A DNA stretch of 64,000 nt from Podospora comata. Its lineage: Eukaryota; Ascomycota; Sordariomycetes; Sordariales; Podosporaceae. The stretch is from NCBI GenBank assembly GCA_017354895.1, contig CP071493.1:1426001-1490000 (forward strand), written 5' to 3'. The position numbers and the translations under genes were made by a program. Below the pieces are notes generated by a model. The model saw only the letters and a list, made by a program, of their open reading frames with translations, searched no databases and was not told the origin of the DNA. Below are positions 1 through 10,790 of the stretch, piece by piece. Numbering within the stretch: the first letter of the stretch is position 1; every line of letters begins with the position of its first letter.

Positions 1-685
1 GCCATGATCGTGCTAGCCCTCAACTTGTCCTTCCTCACCAGCACAGTAACATGGCTAGCATACTTGGTCAAGAACATCGCCTCCTCCGCCGCAGAGTCAC
101 CACCCCCGATGACAACCAAGTGCTTGTTTCTAAATATGGGCACCGCCCCGTCGCACACAGCGCAGGCCGAGATCCCGTTCTGCCAGTACTTGTCCTCCCC
201 CGGCAGCCCAAGCCTGCGGGCCGAGGCCCCCGTGGCGAGGATGATGGCGTCGGCGGTGTGGATCTCGTCCGGGGACCACTCGGTGGCGTACTTGAACGGC
301 CTCGACGAGAGGTCCAGCTTGTCGACCGTCTCGCTGACGATGACGGTGCCGAAGCGCTCCGACTGCTCGCGCATCCGGTCCATGAGCTCGCCGCCCATGA
401 TGCCCTTGGGGAAGCCGGGGAAGTTTTCGATTTCGGTCGTCGTGGTGAGCTGCCCGCCGGCGGCGACGCCGTTGGCCATGAAGCCCTCGTATAGGACGGC
501 TGTTTTTACATGGTGTTGTTAGATTAGGTTTTTTTCGTATGAGGTTGACAAACTGTGGAGGGGTAATAAACTTAAAAAAAAAAAAAAAAAAAACACTACG
601 CACGCTTCAACTCGGCGCGGGCAAGGTAAACGGCCGCGGTGTGGGCGGCCGGCCCGGAGCCGATGATGACTACTTTGCTGTGCAT
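1..685 (-). CDS. trr1: Thioredoxin reductase (NADPH), N-terminal part, cut by the left edge
   Basis: FAD/NADPH enzyme that reduces thioredoxin in the cytosol. Two exons are visible: 685-604 ([20 protein letters not shown]) and 499 to the edge, with an intron at 603-500 (donor GTGCGT, acceptor ACAG). The N-terminus has the FAD-binding [10 protein letters not shown] motif. The [13 protein letters not shown] block is typical of fungal low-Mr thioredoxin reductases, and the redox-active pair C-A-V-C falls at about residues 140-143. The [10 protein letters not shown] turn of the NADPH domain follows just before the edge. About 193 residues are seen of an expected 320-340. The start was chosen because it begins exactly at the FAD fold. 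The intron carries a 20-nt poly(A) run on the plus strand near its 5' end. Identification is firm from the sequence. Confidence 0.93.
574..593. repeat. Poly(A)20 run inside thioredoxin reductase intron 1
   Basis: Twenty consecutive A on the plus strand, which is poly(T) in the transcript. It starts about 10 nt inside the 5' splice site of the intron at 603-500. It is either a homopolymer slippage tract or an early U-rich tract of the intron. Confidence 0.9.
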
Positions 686-1282
686 GTTCCTCCGCTGTTG
701 CTGCTTGCCTATCGTCTGTTGGAGTTCGGATTGGTACAGGGTGGTCCGCGTCTTGGTAAACACGCCCGTTGTTACAGCTGCTACTGACAGGCCGGCACCA
801 GAGCGGAGGAGGATGCGTCTAGAGAAGGATGAGGAAAACAGCTTGACGGTTGTAGGTGGGGTACGTTAGGTAGCCCAGAAGCGTGGGAAAAGAGAAGAGA
901 TCAAAACGCGCGCGGGGGAGGAATAGACGCCGCACGGTATTAGGAGGGGGGGGTCGGGGGGTTTATTTAGGTTGGTTGGTATATAAATGATTACGAGAAA
1001 ATGGAGCGAGTGGGTTACAGATGCGATTCTTCGAAATGGTTATTCCCTGGAAGATTCTCTTGTAAATTGTCAAGTCGTGTTTTACTAAGCTCTCAGAGGA
1101 TACATTTCTCGTGATCGATCGAGACACGGAGGGGTGGGGTTGAGGGGCAATGGGAAAATTCCAAATCAGATGCAGGGTCCAAATCGGAGGGTGAATAAGC
1201 AGTCAATTACTATGGGGGTTAGGGTTGTATGAGCACCCCTTTTTTCATTAAACATGGCATCGCTACATACAATTCAGAAAAA
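686..1282. other. Intergenic: thioredoxin reductase promoter and 3' flank of the quinone oxidoreductase gene
   Basis: No ORF here resembles a protein. The stretch holds the 5' region of the leftmost minus-strand gene and the downstream flank of the next minus-strand gene. A G-rich run lies at about 941-960. Nothing else stands out. Confidence 0.7.
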
Positions 1283-2414
1283 TTACAACTTGTTTTGTCC
1301 CTCCTGGGGAATCTTGACAACAACCTTGCCCCAGGTTTCCCTGCTCCCGAGCGCCTTGAGCGCATCTGGCACAGACTCTAATCCGACAAACTCCTTGTCT
1401 GTGAACTCAGTTCCCTTGAACTTGCCCTCGGCAATCAACTTCATGATGCCCTCCCACACCTTGGGGACCGATTCAGTCTCCATCTTCTCATACATGCCCC
1501 AGTGAATACCGACCAAACTGATATTCTTGAGCAAGACCTTGTTCATAGCCACCTTCTCAATAGTACCAGCGGCAAAGCCAACAATGAGAATGCGGCCGTT
1601 CCAAGCGATACACTTAGTACTCTTGTCAACCATGCCGACAGGGTCATAGACAATGTCAACACCACGGCCCTTGGGTGTCAATTTCTTGACAATCTGGGGC
1701 CAGTTCTCATCGCGGTAGTCAACGACATGATCAGCGCCAAAGGACTTGGCAACCTCCAGCTTGCGGGCAGTGCCCGCCGTGGCGATGACTGTCGCGCCGT
1801 ATGCCTTGGCGACTTGAACAGCAGCAAGACCGACACCACCGGCAGCGGCGTGGACAAGAACGTAATCACCCGCCTTGACGCCAGCACGGAGGACGAGGGC
1901 GCCGTAGCTGGTGGGGGCTGTTACGAACAGACCGGAAGCCTGGTTGAAAGACCATCCCTTGGGTACGGGAAGCATGGAAACCTCCTTTGCGACACACTTG
2001 GTGGCATATGACCCCTGGGTGGCTCCGAAGACCTTAGAGCCGACGGGGAACTTGGGGTTCTTGGACCCGGAAGGCGTGGCCAGCACGACTCCGGCGAATT
2101 CAGCACCAGAAACCCATGGGAAAGCTATTGCGAGGATCAGCACGGTGTCTCCAAGTGATGGTGGGTGGTCTAAATACATACGAGGTTGGTGCTGGTATTT
2201 GCCCTGAATTTGCAGGATATCAAAGAAGTTGGTTGCCGCGGCGTGGACCTCGATGAGGTACTCGTCTGCGGCAGGCTTGGGATCAGCAAGCTCTGTGACC
2301 TTGAGCTCACCAGGAGCCTATCAAGAACGTATTAGCAATGTGTTTTACTCTGAGATGAGCTTCAGATTGAGTGCCTATTACCTTGACATAGGCCGACACT
2401 TGAATTCCCTTCAT
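1283..2414 (-). CDS. Zeta-crystallin-like NADPH:quinone oxidoreductase (MDR family)
   Basis: Medium-chain dehydrogenase/reductase of the quinone oxidoreductase type, which uses NADPH to reduce quinones or enones. It is probably cytosolic because no signal peptide is visible. Three exons: 2414-2382 (MKGIQVSAYVK), 2317-2182 and 2124-1283, with introns at 2381-2318 and 2181-2125. The second intron has donor GTATGT and a CTGAT branch site. The spliced product is 336 residues, a normal length for the family. The GroES-like N-terminal half contains NFFDILQIQGKY. The Rossmann glycine motif AAAGGVG lies at about residues 149-155, followed by FGADHVVDYRDENW and GFAAGTIEKV, all typical of this subfamily. 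No zinc ligands are apparent, as expected for quinone reductases. The physiological substrate cannot be read from sequence. Confidence 0.9.
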
Positions 2415-3047
2415 GATTGTGGATGTAAGACGAACAGGCACGTGCACGGGGGGGCAAGGTGAGGTCGCGGGGGCAAACAGAAGCAAGATGAAGGAAGGGT
2501 ATCCGAAATGTAAGCAAGAAGTAGTATTAGAGTCGCTGTGGGAGGAAGTTATATATATATAAAAGACACCAATGCTACGCTAAATACTTGATCAAAAAAG
2601 AACCTCGGAAATGGTCTTCCATCGCCGTCGTCCTGTCAATGGTCCCTGATTCATTGGTAAGACGGCTTTGCCAGGGCTCAGTTCGCGGGGCAGGGGCCGA
2701 ACCGAGGTTGTGGATTCCGGCGGCTGGTTGGCTGCACACCGTGGAGCTCTCGGTGAGGAAGCGACGTCGATCCATCTTATCGCCAGACGCGCCGTTGCTT
2801 GCGAACCTTGAAGACCAAACTTGGCTTTTTTCCAACTTTTGAACCACCACTTTTCGCGCGACTGTTCAACGAAGAAATTTGCACCCACCGCGGCGGCCCT
2901 CGCAATATCGAACGAAGCCAACACAACAAGTTGCACAAAACAACGAAGTGACCAGAGCACAAACTACCAACAATAGATCGTCCATAACGACCACTCTCTC
3001 ACCACCACAATAATAACTGATCGCAAAGATCACCACCCACCATCACC
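2415..3047. other. Divergent intergenic region, quinone oxidoreductase / YTH1
   Basis: A shared 5' region of about 630 nt between two divergently transcribed genes. The part nearest YTH1 (about 2940-3047) is a CA/ACC-rich leader with CACCATCACC just before the ATG, a usual fungal 5' UTR composition. No conserved ORF was seen. Confidence 0.65.
2550..2565 (-). promoter_or_regulatory. TATA-like AT tract upstream of the quinone oxidoreductase gene
   Basis: An alternating TA run followed by AAAA lies about 140 nt upstream of the start codon at 2414. It may serve as a core-promoter TATA element for the minus-strand gene. Its function is inferred from position only. Confidence 0.35.
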
Positions 3048-4115
3048 ATGGCGTTCCTCCCGCCCCCAGCCCAACAACTCCTAACCCACACACCCACCCC
3101 CTACACCTTCACCTTCACCCCCTTCCTCCAAAAAACCTACCAACACTCCCTCCCCCCACCCAGCAGCAACCCCCCCTCAGGCGACCAACAACAATCCCAA
3201 CCCAACAACAACAACACCGGCGGCTTCGGTTCCCTAGTCTGCAAACACTGGCTCCGCGGCCTCTGCAAAAAGGGCCTAACCTGCGAGTTCCTCCACGAGT
3301 ACAACCTCCGCAAGATGCCCGAATGCAACTTCTTCGTCCGCAACGGCTACTGCTCCAACGGGGACGAGTGCCTCTACCTCCACATCGACCCCTCTTCCAA
3401 ACTTCCCCCCTGCCCCCACTACGACCGCGGGTTTTGCCCCTTGGGGCCAAAATGCGACAAGAGACATTTAAAGAGAAACATATGTCTTTACTACCTCGCG
3501 GGGTTCTGCCCAGACGGGAAGCAGTGCAGGCAGGGGGCGCATCCAAGGTGGACGAAGGATGAGCTGATGGAGAAGCCTACTATGAAGGTGGAGAAGACGG
3601 CGGAGGAGCTGGAGCGGGAGGAGCAGGAGAGGGAGAGGCATAGGGAGCGGGAGAGGGAGAGGGATATGGAACGGCGGGCGGAGAGGGATAGGGAGCGGGG
3701 TGGGGATGGGGATAGGCATGATAGGGGGCATGACAAGGGGGGAGGTTTGGGAGGGGGGGGGGGGAGGTGGGGTGGGAAGAGGGGGGGTATAGAGGGAGAG
3801 GGGGTCATTAGGAGAGGCCTGCATCTAGAGAGAGTGTGTTTACGGATGGGAGGAAGGGGAGGGGGAGGTGGATATACCAATATCCAGTGGTGGGAAACCT
3901 GGAAGTCGGCCACAGGTGAAAAAAAAGAGACAAGTCTTCAGAACAGGAGTCCAGGCGCCGAAACGTCGCGAAAGACGTCAGCGAGGCGAAGTGCTATACG
4001 ACTCGGCCCGCCTATCGAGAAGAAAATAAACGAGTGCCGACAAAAAAGGACAAAGATCGTGAGGAGAAGTAGTCACCATGATCGAGAGCGAGCAGGGGGG
4101 TTTGTACATGATTGA
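3048..4115 (+). CDS. YTH1: mRNA 3'-end processing protein YTH1 (CPSF30 homologue), four CCCH fingers
   Basis: RNA-binding subunit of the cleavage and polyadenylation factor; it recognises the poly(A) signal region. The single visible exon gives 355 residues. CCCH fingers lie at C65-H83, C93-H112, C122-H140 and C146-H165 with the family spacing (C-x7/8-C-x5-C-x3/4-H). The linkers [11 protein letters not shown] and [12 protein letters not shown] are characteristic of YTH1. The N-terminal block [15 protein letters not shown] also matches the family. In yeast and human CPSF30 a further finger precedes the first one seen here. At that position (residues 37-60) this protein has only a Pro/Gln/Asn linker and no cysteine. 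After residue 170 comes a long Arg/Glu then Gly-rich tail. The last roughly 100 residues look non-conserved, so the true C-terminus may be earlier or spliced. Confidence 0.9.
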   Translation: MAFLPPPAQQLLTHTPTPYTFTFTPFLQKTYQHSLPPPSSNPPSGDQQQSQPNNNNTGGFGSLVCKHWLRGLCKKGLTCEFLHEYNLRKMPECNFFVRNGYCSNGDECLYLHIDPSSKLPPCPHYDRGFCPLGPKCDKRHLKRNICLYYLAGFCPDGKQCRQGAHPRWTKDELMEKPTMKVEKTAEELEREEQERERHRERERERDMERRAERDRERGGDGDRHDRGHDKGGGLGGGGGRWGGKRGGIEGEGVIRRGLHLERVCLRMGGRGGGGGYTNIQWWETWKSATGEKKETSLQNRSPGAETSRKTSARRSAIRLGPPIEKKINECRQKRTKIVRRSSHHDRERAGGFVHD

Positions 4116-5054
4116 CAAGTATCAATCCGCTTTTGTATTCCACACCAGGGCAGACACAGAGAGGCGTTAGGGTATATTCAAAAGAGTCAAGGTGGCGAGC
4201 ATTAGGAGTTCGGGCCAACAGATATAATACAAAAAGTCTTACCTTTCTAGAGAAAACTAAAAAAAATGTTGGACATTATATGGACTTGCCGTAATTCAAA
4301 AATGCACTCAAATGAAAGACCCGGCCTCATTTGACCTCAGAATCACATCATGTTAATCCAGACACGAAAAATATAATAGAAGCATCGGAAAGCGTCATGT
4401 ATTGTTTGTCCCCTTATCATCCAAAATTGTTCAAAACCAAAAAAAAACCATAAGTATTTCTACTCGACGTTGTAAGCTGTAAACCCCATCAATATGGCCA
4501 AAGCCCTTCACATCCCCCTTGATGATGATAACGATGCAAGAGGTTTTTTTTTGTGAAAAAAAAAAAAAGACAACACCATTCAGTGGTTTATCCCCGCGTT
4601 TGCAACGAACCTAAATAATCAAGGACAATCAAGTCCGGCAAAGGATCGAGGAAGATGACCAGTCGCGTGAGTCGTGTCTTCCGCTGTCGTCTTCCAGACT
4701 TCATTGTCCTTGCTTATCTAGGTTTGTTGCACCCAGAGATTTCCAACCTTGAATGGTGTCATGTAGATGGTAAAGACCATAGAATGAAAAACAGTAAGAG
4801 CAAGCTGTTCCCCACCATCGCCAATCAAACCCAAACCCGCCTCTCCCAAGTGTATATACCATGTCGTTGATATGTTTTTCTGTATCATTCATGTCCCCCA
4901 TCCCTAGTCTAAAAGATGAGTAGAGATCCCTACCTCCCGCCGACATGCTGAAGCCTATTCCTGGCTCTGGTGTGTGTCCTGTGTTCCTCATATACAACCC
5001 CCATGCCTTTTCCTTTTTTTCCTTTTTTCTTGTTTTGCTTCAATCTCAGTCTTC
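4116..5054. other. Convergent intergenic region behind YTH1 and the DUF1776 gene
   Basis: Holds the 3' flanks of two convergent genes. It is AT-rich with several A runs (for example 4555-4570). Small ORFs at 4655-5000 look neither conserved nor coding. Confidence 0.65.
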
Positions 5055-6763
5055 TCAAGACTTCCACACATTCTCCCCCGCGACACCTTCCAAAGGCGCC
5101 ACACTAATAAAGCTCTCGCTCCCCGCCATCTTGTCCTCGTCCTCTCCATCATGGCTTCCTCCCCTTGGGCTCCCATGAGCACTGCCCTGCCAAGTAGCCA
5201 GCTCATCAACCTTCCTGATGCCCATGATGAAACAAACCATGCTCTTCGGCACCCACCGCCCAACGAAGCCATAGACACTCGCTCCCAAACCAACTCTCAC
5301 TGTTGACGCAGTGATGGTGCCATCAATGACATCAAACACAGCATCGTGCAAGTTCTTGAGGCTGGATCCTCTCATACCCCTGATTCCAGTTGTACCAATA
5401 GGGGAGGTTGACTGAGAGACAAAGTTCCGGGCGTAGGTCTTTCGGGCGGCATCGGGCCAGTTGTGGGTTTGTTCGACACCAGAAGCAGTGATGAGACCTT
5501 GATTGGCACGACCGGCCGTGCTAGACTGGAACTTGGTGCCTTGAGCTGGGGTGAAACCAGTGAAGTCGAAGGTTCCGAGCTGCATGTGAGTTACGGGGAC
5601 CTGGAGCGGGCGAAGCTCGGCGGCGAGGACTTCTGTGAAGGCTGAGAGGGCGGAGCAGATGGTTGCTTCAGGGGCATGGAAGGGAGGGTTGATTGAGGAG
5701 ATGATAGAAGGCGTGAAAACCAACACCTTGGGGGAGAGGTCTTCCTTTTCTCTTTGCTTGCTGGCGTCTTTGGTGAGACTGCTTGCGAGCTCTGTTGGTG
5801 GAGGAGGAGGATGCAACCTGGCAGTGAGGATGGGGAGGAAAGCCTGAATAGTGACGATTGGCTGAAGAAGATGAGTCTTGAAAAGGTCGGCGAAGCTGGA
5901 GGGAGGGATGGTGGCAATAGGTGAAGTTTGATAGTTGAGGGAGGGGATGAGAATAACGGATTTAAGGTGAAGGTGGGACTTCTTGCCCTTGGGGATTGCC
6001 GCGTGAGGTTCTTGGAGGTAGCGGGCGAACTCCTCAATTGAAGCACCGACACGGGTAGGCTGTGACAAACATGTTAGCCAGGTGCAGAAATAGGGGAAAA
6101 GGAGACGGGCTTACATCATTGATATCCAAAGCAAACGACCGAATATCCGGCCTGGCCATCCCCTGAATCAAAAGCTCATCATCCCGCGTGTTGGCCACAA
6201 TAAACACAATGAACCCCTTCCTCTCCAAATCCAGCGCCAACGACCTCGTCAGCGGCAACGCAGGCGAACCAGCAATAACCACAACCTCCAACCTCCCCCC
6301 ACTCCTCGCTCTCTTCGCCTTACGGTGCTTCCGTAGCGACAGGCTCGCCTTATACGACTTGTAAACCACCGTCCCCGTAGCCACAACAACAATACCCGTC
6401 AAGATCTTATGCCTCGAAACCCAGTTCTGCACCCTCTCAAGGGCCCCAACAGGCACAGCAATCACCGGCGGCGGCGGCGGTGCCTGAGGGCGAAACGATT
6501 CGGGAACCCATTCTGGCAAGTTCGAGAGGGTATCTCTCAGTTTGTCCGCAGCCTTGTCGACTGATCCGTTGACAAACTCGGCGACGTCACCAGTATATCG
6601 TTTGGCGTCGTCCGGGATGTACGATAACTAGAACAAACCCAACCCCTGCAATCAGCATAAACCAACCTCACACGACCACTACCAAAATGAGAACTCCCGA
6701 GCTCCACAAACGGGCACTACATACCAGCGTATCCAGAATCTCCTGGGGACTCGTTCCAGACAT
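5055..6763 (-). CDS. DUF1776 family protein (SDR-like, membrane-anchored)
   Basis: Fungal protein of the DUF1776 family, which resembles short-chain dehydrogenases; its function is not established. Three exons: 6763-6725 (MSGTSPQEILDTL), 6627-6115 and 6059-5055, with introns at 6724-6628 and 6114-6060. The spliced length is 518 residues. Residues about 14-50 form an amphipathic stretch (SYIPDDAKRYTGDVAEFVN). One hydrophobic segment (ILTGIVVVATGTVVYKSY) lies near residue 85-105 and is followed by a basic stretch. Then comes the Rossmann-like start LEVVVIAGSPALPLTRSLAL. The central part has PLQVPVTHMQLGTFDF. The C-terminal half includes a conserved tract ending VPKSMVCFIMG. No classical YxxxK catalytic pair was identified, so enzyme activity is doubtful. 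Confidence 0.85.
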
Positions 6764-7635
6764 TTTGACAACTCTTTTCCCAACAGCACAATCCCGTCGT
6801 CTGTCTGTCTAGAGGTGGAGCGGGCGGGGTTTCCAGAAGAATAACAGTCAGAGCATGGGTGGTGGACGGCGGTGAGCTGTATCTATGTATGTAGGTACCT
6901 TGACGGAGAAAAGAAGGAGGGGCCCGAGTTTTGCCCTTTGTTATCGGGTATCAATGTTATCGCTCACGCCCCCCCAAAGTACAACCGCTGACAGCCGAAT
7001 GGGCGAGTCAACGCTGGCAACGTCAGAGCACCTAGCGGGGCTGCCCCTCACCTTGCGGGGCTGGCAGCTCAGGTACGGTTCCCAAACGGGCTAGTGATCG
7101 CGAGCTTATAAATGTTCTAGACTCGAACTTCTCCAACTCGACGACAACTCAGAGCAGAGAAGTCGTTAGGCTCGCGAAAGGAGGGGTTGGTTGGTATGGA
7201 ATTTCTTTCGAAGGCCTAACTGGTGAATCATCTGATTCCGTTAACGACGTGTTATTTCATTCCTTGTTTTGTAGGTAGGTATAACGAATATCCATGTGTT
7301 CGCAGATGCTTCGGGCAGGAATGCCTTCCCTTCAACCAATGTTGGCGCATTTAAAGGTCAGCATCGAGAACTGCTCAGTTAAGCTCTGCCATCTGTCATC
7401 GACCTAATCGAAATGGTCGAAGATAAACATGCACAGTATAACTTCAGTTCAAACAGAAAGCTCGTATCCTCCGGGCACAGGGCACTAAACCAGCTTTTAC
7501 TTTGTTATCCGATGCTGGGAAATGCTAAACATCCATGGCCTCGCTGTGCCGGTCTACAACAGTCAACATCCTATATAATACCACCCTCGGCGCCCGGTAC
7601 CATCTTCCGTACCCATAACGATTGTAGACACCCCC
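6764..7635. other. Intergenic region upstream of the DUF1776 gene
   Basis: The 5' flank of the DUF1776 gene and the 3' flank of the DUF155 gene. A TATA-like TTATAAAT lies at about 7107. Small ORFs at 6885-7094 and 7413-7649 have no coding character that I recognise. Confidence 0.6.
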
Positions 7636-9624
7636 TCAAACCCCCTTAAACGTCCTCCCCACAATCTCTCCCCCACAAACAACCTCCTTCTCCTTCTCGT
7701 TCAAAATGCTATTCCACATCCTCAAATCCTCCAGCGTGATATTCCTTTCCGCCAGACTCCTCCTCAGTAAATCAATCTGTCCATTCCCTCCCCCAATCAC
7801 ATTCCCTGGCCCCCCACCCCGTTCTGGATCCCCAACAATAGGAGCCACAACCCCATCTCCTTGTTTCCCCTTTTCTTTCGACAACATTCCAAACCTCAGC
7901 CCCACCTCCGTGACTGTCACAATAATGCTGATAATAATCAGAATAATAATAATCCAGGTGATGTAGCTCATCTTGGAGTCGGCCACACTATCAGCGAGAA
8001 TCTCGGACAAGTCCAAAAACACGCGGCACCGCTCGTTGAGCGTTTTGATACGTGGGTCGATTTCAAGGTACTCCCGGATTGCCACGTAGAGCGGGTGCAG
8101 CGTGGGCTCCGAGTCCCAGAAGAAGTTGGGTACATCGAGAATATTAGATGCTGAAGACAGAGTTAGTTGTCCGCCCAAAACGTTGTGATGGGATATGCTT
8201 ACAAAGATTAATATCCACTCTCGACTTGAACAACCTCCCCAAAATCTTCACAATCTCCGTCCGGGTCATGTTGAGCTCCCCTGTCATAGCTAACCGCTTG
8301 GGCACATGCTGTGCGTCCGACATCGTCTCCGACATGCGCTCCTCAAAGAAACACAGCTTGGTACTCTGAGCGATAGCATGGCTAATCGTCAACTTGACCA
8401 TGTGATCCGAACGCGGCAGCAGCGTGATCATGTCGTTGAATACACGCGGCCGCTTGACATCAGCGCTGTACTCGAAGTGGAACTCCTCCATCTCAAAGTC
8501 GGCCTCGTCCAATGGTCTCGTCGCAAGCGCAATGTTTGTCTCGTGCTCTGAAAATGCCAAATCCGCCAAGATATCCTTTTCTTGTCGCTCAGTGAAGTTC
8601 CAAAACACCACCACTCCGTACGAGAAGACAAACATCTCCGCAAAGTGCTTGGCATCTGGAACCAACCGATTGATGGGGTTCACCGTAATCTGTTCCACTT
8701 GGTGGTCGTCCGGTCTCCCGATCGAGTCAGGTGCACTGCTCGCCTGTTGCAGCACCGTCCCCGTATTAGGACTTCCGCCCAGTCCCTGCGCACCATACGA
8801 GTACTCATCCCAGTACCCCTCATGTTCATCCCTCCTCTCACTCCTCTCAATCTCCAAATCCAGCACCGTCTTTCCCGTCCCTGGCGTCTTCAACACCGGT
8901 CGACTCCTCAGCCTATACCCATCCACACCAGGCAGCAATGGCAAGTGATAGACGATGTACAAGCAATCATCATACAGCTTTGTTTTGGCCTCATGTTTCG
9001 TCTTCAGAAACTCCGCCGTCTCCTTCACCTTGAACGCCTGAGCCGTACAATACGCCGTCAACCTCGAAACTTTCTCCCCTCTCTGCATCTTAGGCAGCCG
9101 CTCCGCATAACTCTTGCCGCGAATTCCGCCCCTCTTCCTCAGCACGTCTAATTCCTCGTCTTTAAGCGGTCTGTTCTCGTCTTCGCCGCGCAGTATCGAC
9201 ACCCGCCTAGCCGCCATCTCATCATCACTGACATCATCATCGACGGGAGCCTCAGGGAGAAGTACGAGCTTTTCGCTAACCTTCGTTGTGCGGGACGGGA
9301 CCTGCTGGCCGGTTCGAGCAGAGGCGAAGGTAGGTACACCACTTGGGCGGCGCACATTGCGTGCTGGTCGCTGGCCTGGATGGCCTCGGGGCTGGCCGGA
9401 AGGAATGTCTGATGAGTACTGAAGGATGTTGTCGACTGATACGAGACGGGTGCTCGGTCGCCCAGCGCTACCCATTGCTCCTTGTCGTTGTGTGCCATTG
9501 CGAGCTGATGGCCGTTCGCGGGAATCGGTGACCTGAGACAATCAACGGTTAACTTCATCATTGTCATCTGAAAAAGGTGGTTCCTTCCTACCAAGACCGA
9601 CGGTGCTCGTTTTGAGGACGCCAT
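7636..9624 (-). CDS. Rmd1/Sif2-like DUF155 membrane protein
   Basis: Member of the RMD1/sif2 (DUF155) family, whose fungal members sit on internal membranes and are linked to meiotic nuclear division or to Sad1. Three exons: 9624-9592 (MASSKRAPSVL), 9532-8203 and 8150-7636, with introns at 9591-9533 and 8202-8151. The product is 625 residues. The N-terminal 200 residues are polar and probably disordered. The DUF155 core begins at about RLTAYCTAQAFK. It continues through MFVFSYGVVVFWNFTERQEK, MITLLPRSDHMVKLTISHAI and SNILDVPNFFWDSEPTLHPL. One transmembrane helix (MSYITWIIIILIIISIIVTV) lies near the C-terminus, as usual for the family. The first exon was chosen because it joins in frame with a good donor. 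Family membership is firm; the cellular role is inferred only. Confidence 0.88.
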
Positions 9625-10790
9625 TCCGCCAGATATCAGATGTCGCTGTATCTGTTCCCACTATCCGCCAGTTACCAGGTTGAGCGGTGTAACAATCCCC
9701 CTTCACAAACTCTCGTGTATAACGGTTCTGAGTGCTGTCGTCAAAAGTCTGCAATCCTCCGAATAGTACAAAATGTCTTCACTTTTGATGCGCGCGGTGG
9801 TTGGTCCTTGCCGAATTGGATTGATGGGTAGTAACAAGGAAAATGGAGAAAAAGAAACGCCCAGAGATCGGCTCTGCAACGCCAAAGCCAAGCGACGTCA
9901 TTGCGCCCCGGCCCCACTGAGCTCTCCGCAGGACCGCTGAGATCCACTCCCGAGGCTGGATTTGGCAGTTTGTCAGTGTAATAAGACAAACATGAAAGCT
10001 CCGGATGATCAAGTTTTCTAGCCAGTTTGAATGTAATGTAGCGAGATGCCTGCTTCTATATAGGGTATTCGGAGGATCATAGCTCTCAAGCATGCTGGAT
10101 TGGTTCTCGTTGTTGTTATTTGGTTGGGAAAGCGTTCGCCCTGGACAAAATAATGGTGTTGTAAGTAATAACATGTGTGATAACTGTCAACTTATGCCAG
10201 TTATTTGGTCCATGACGTGCCCAGGCGCTGAGATAGATGTTCAAAGACGCGTTCTAGAAAGCCATGGAGACGGACCTATGTAAGAAACTCACGTATATTC
10301 ATTTCTTGCAGAAGCGAATATGTACTAGCTAGTTGCCTATCTGGCGTCGATATTCTCATTCTAAATCTGCAGAACCCAAGCTCTCAGACTCCCAACTCCA
10401 ACCCACAAAAAGCAGCTTCAGGTATTAATCACCATTTCAACCCACAGTCTTGCCATTCTCCTACCAACTTGAAACAGCCCAAAAATCTTGAGGAAAAAGA
10501 AATAGAAAGCACATAATCGGCCCCATCCCAAGTCTCACACAATCATGCACAGTTCACCAGGCGCCTCTCCACAGTCCAGCAGGTCCTCACCAGTTCCCGA
10601 GCCTGTGCCTCCTCCAACTGCGCTTCCTCCCTGTTTTCCCCGGCCTTTACTCTCTCGGCTCTAGGCATATGTATGTTCACTAAGCAAGACGGTAACCACC
10701 TTGGGTAGGTACATTACAAAGCGTTCAGTATTATGAGAAATAGGAACCAGAAATCTAGCCTAGCATACGGAATCAAAATGCAGAAAAGGA
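9625..10790. other. Intergenic region, no recognisable gene
   Basis: About 1.2 kb between two minus-strand genes. Short ORFs such as the one at 9779-10174 (minus) are low in conservation signals and lie in the likely promoter and leader of the DUF155 gene. Nothing else is seen. Confidence 0.6.
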
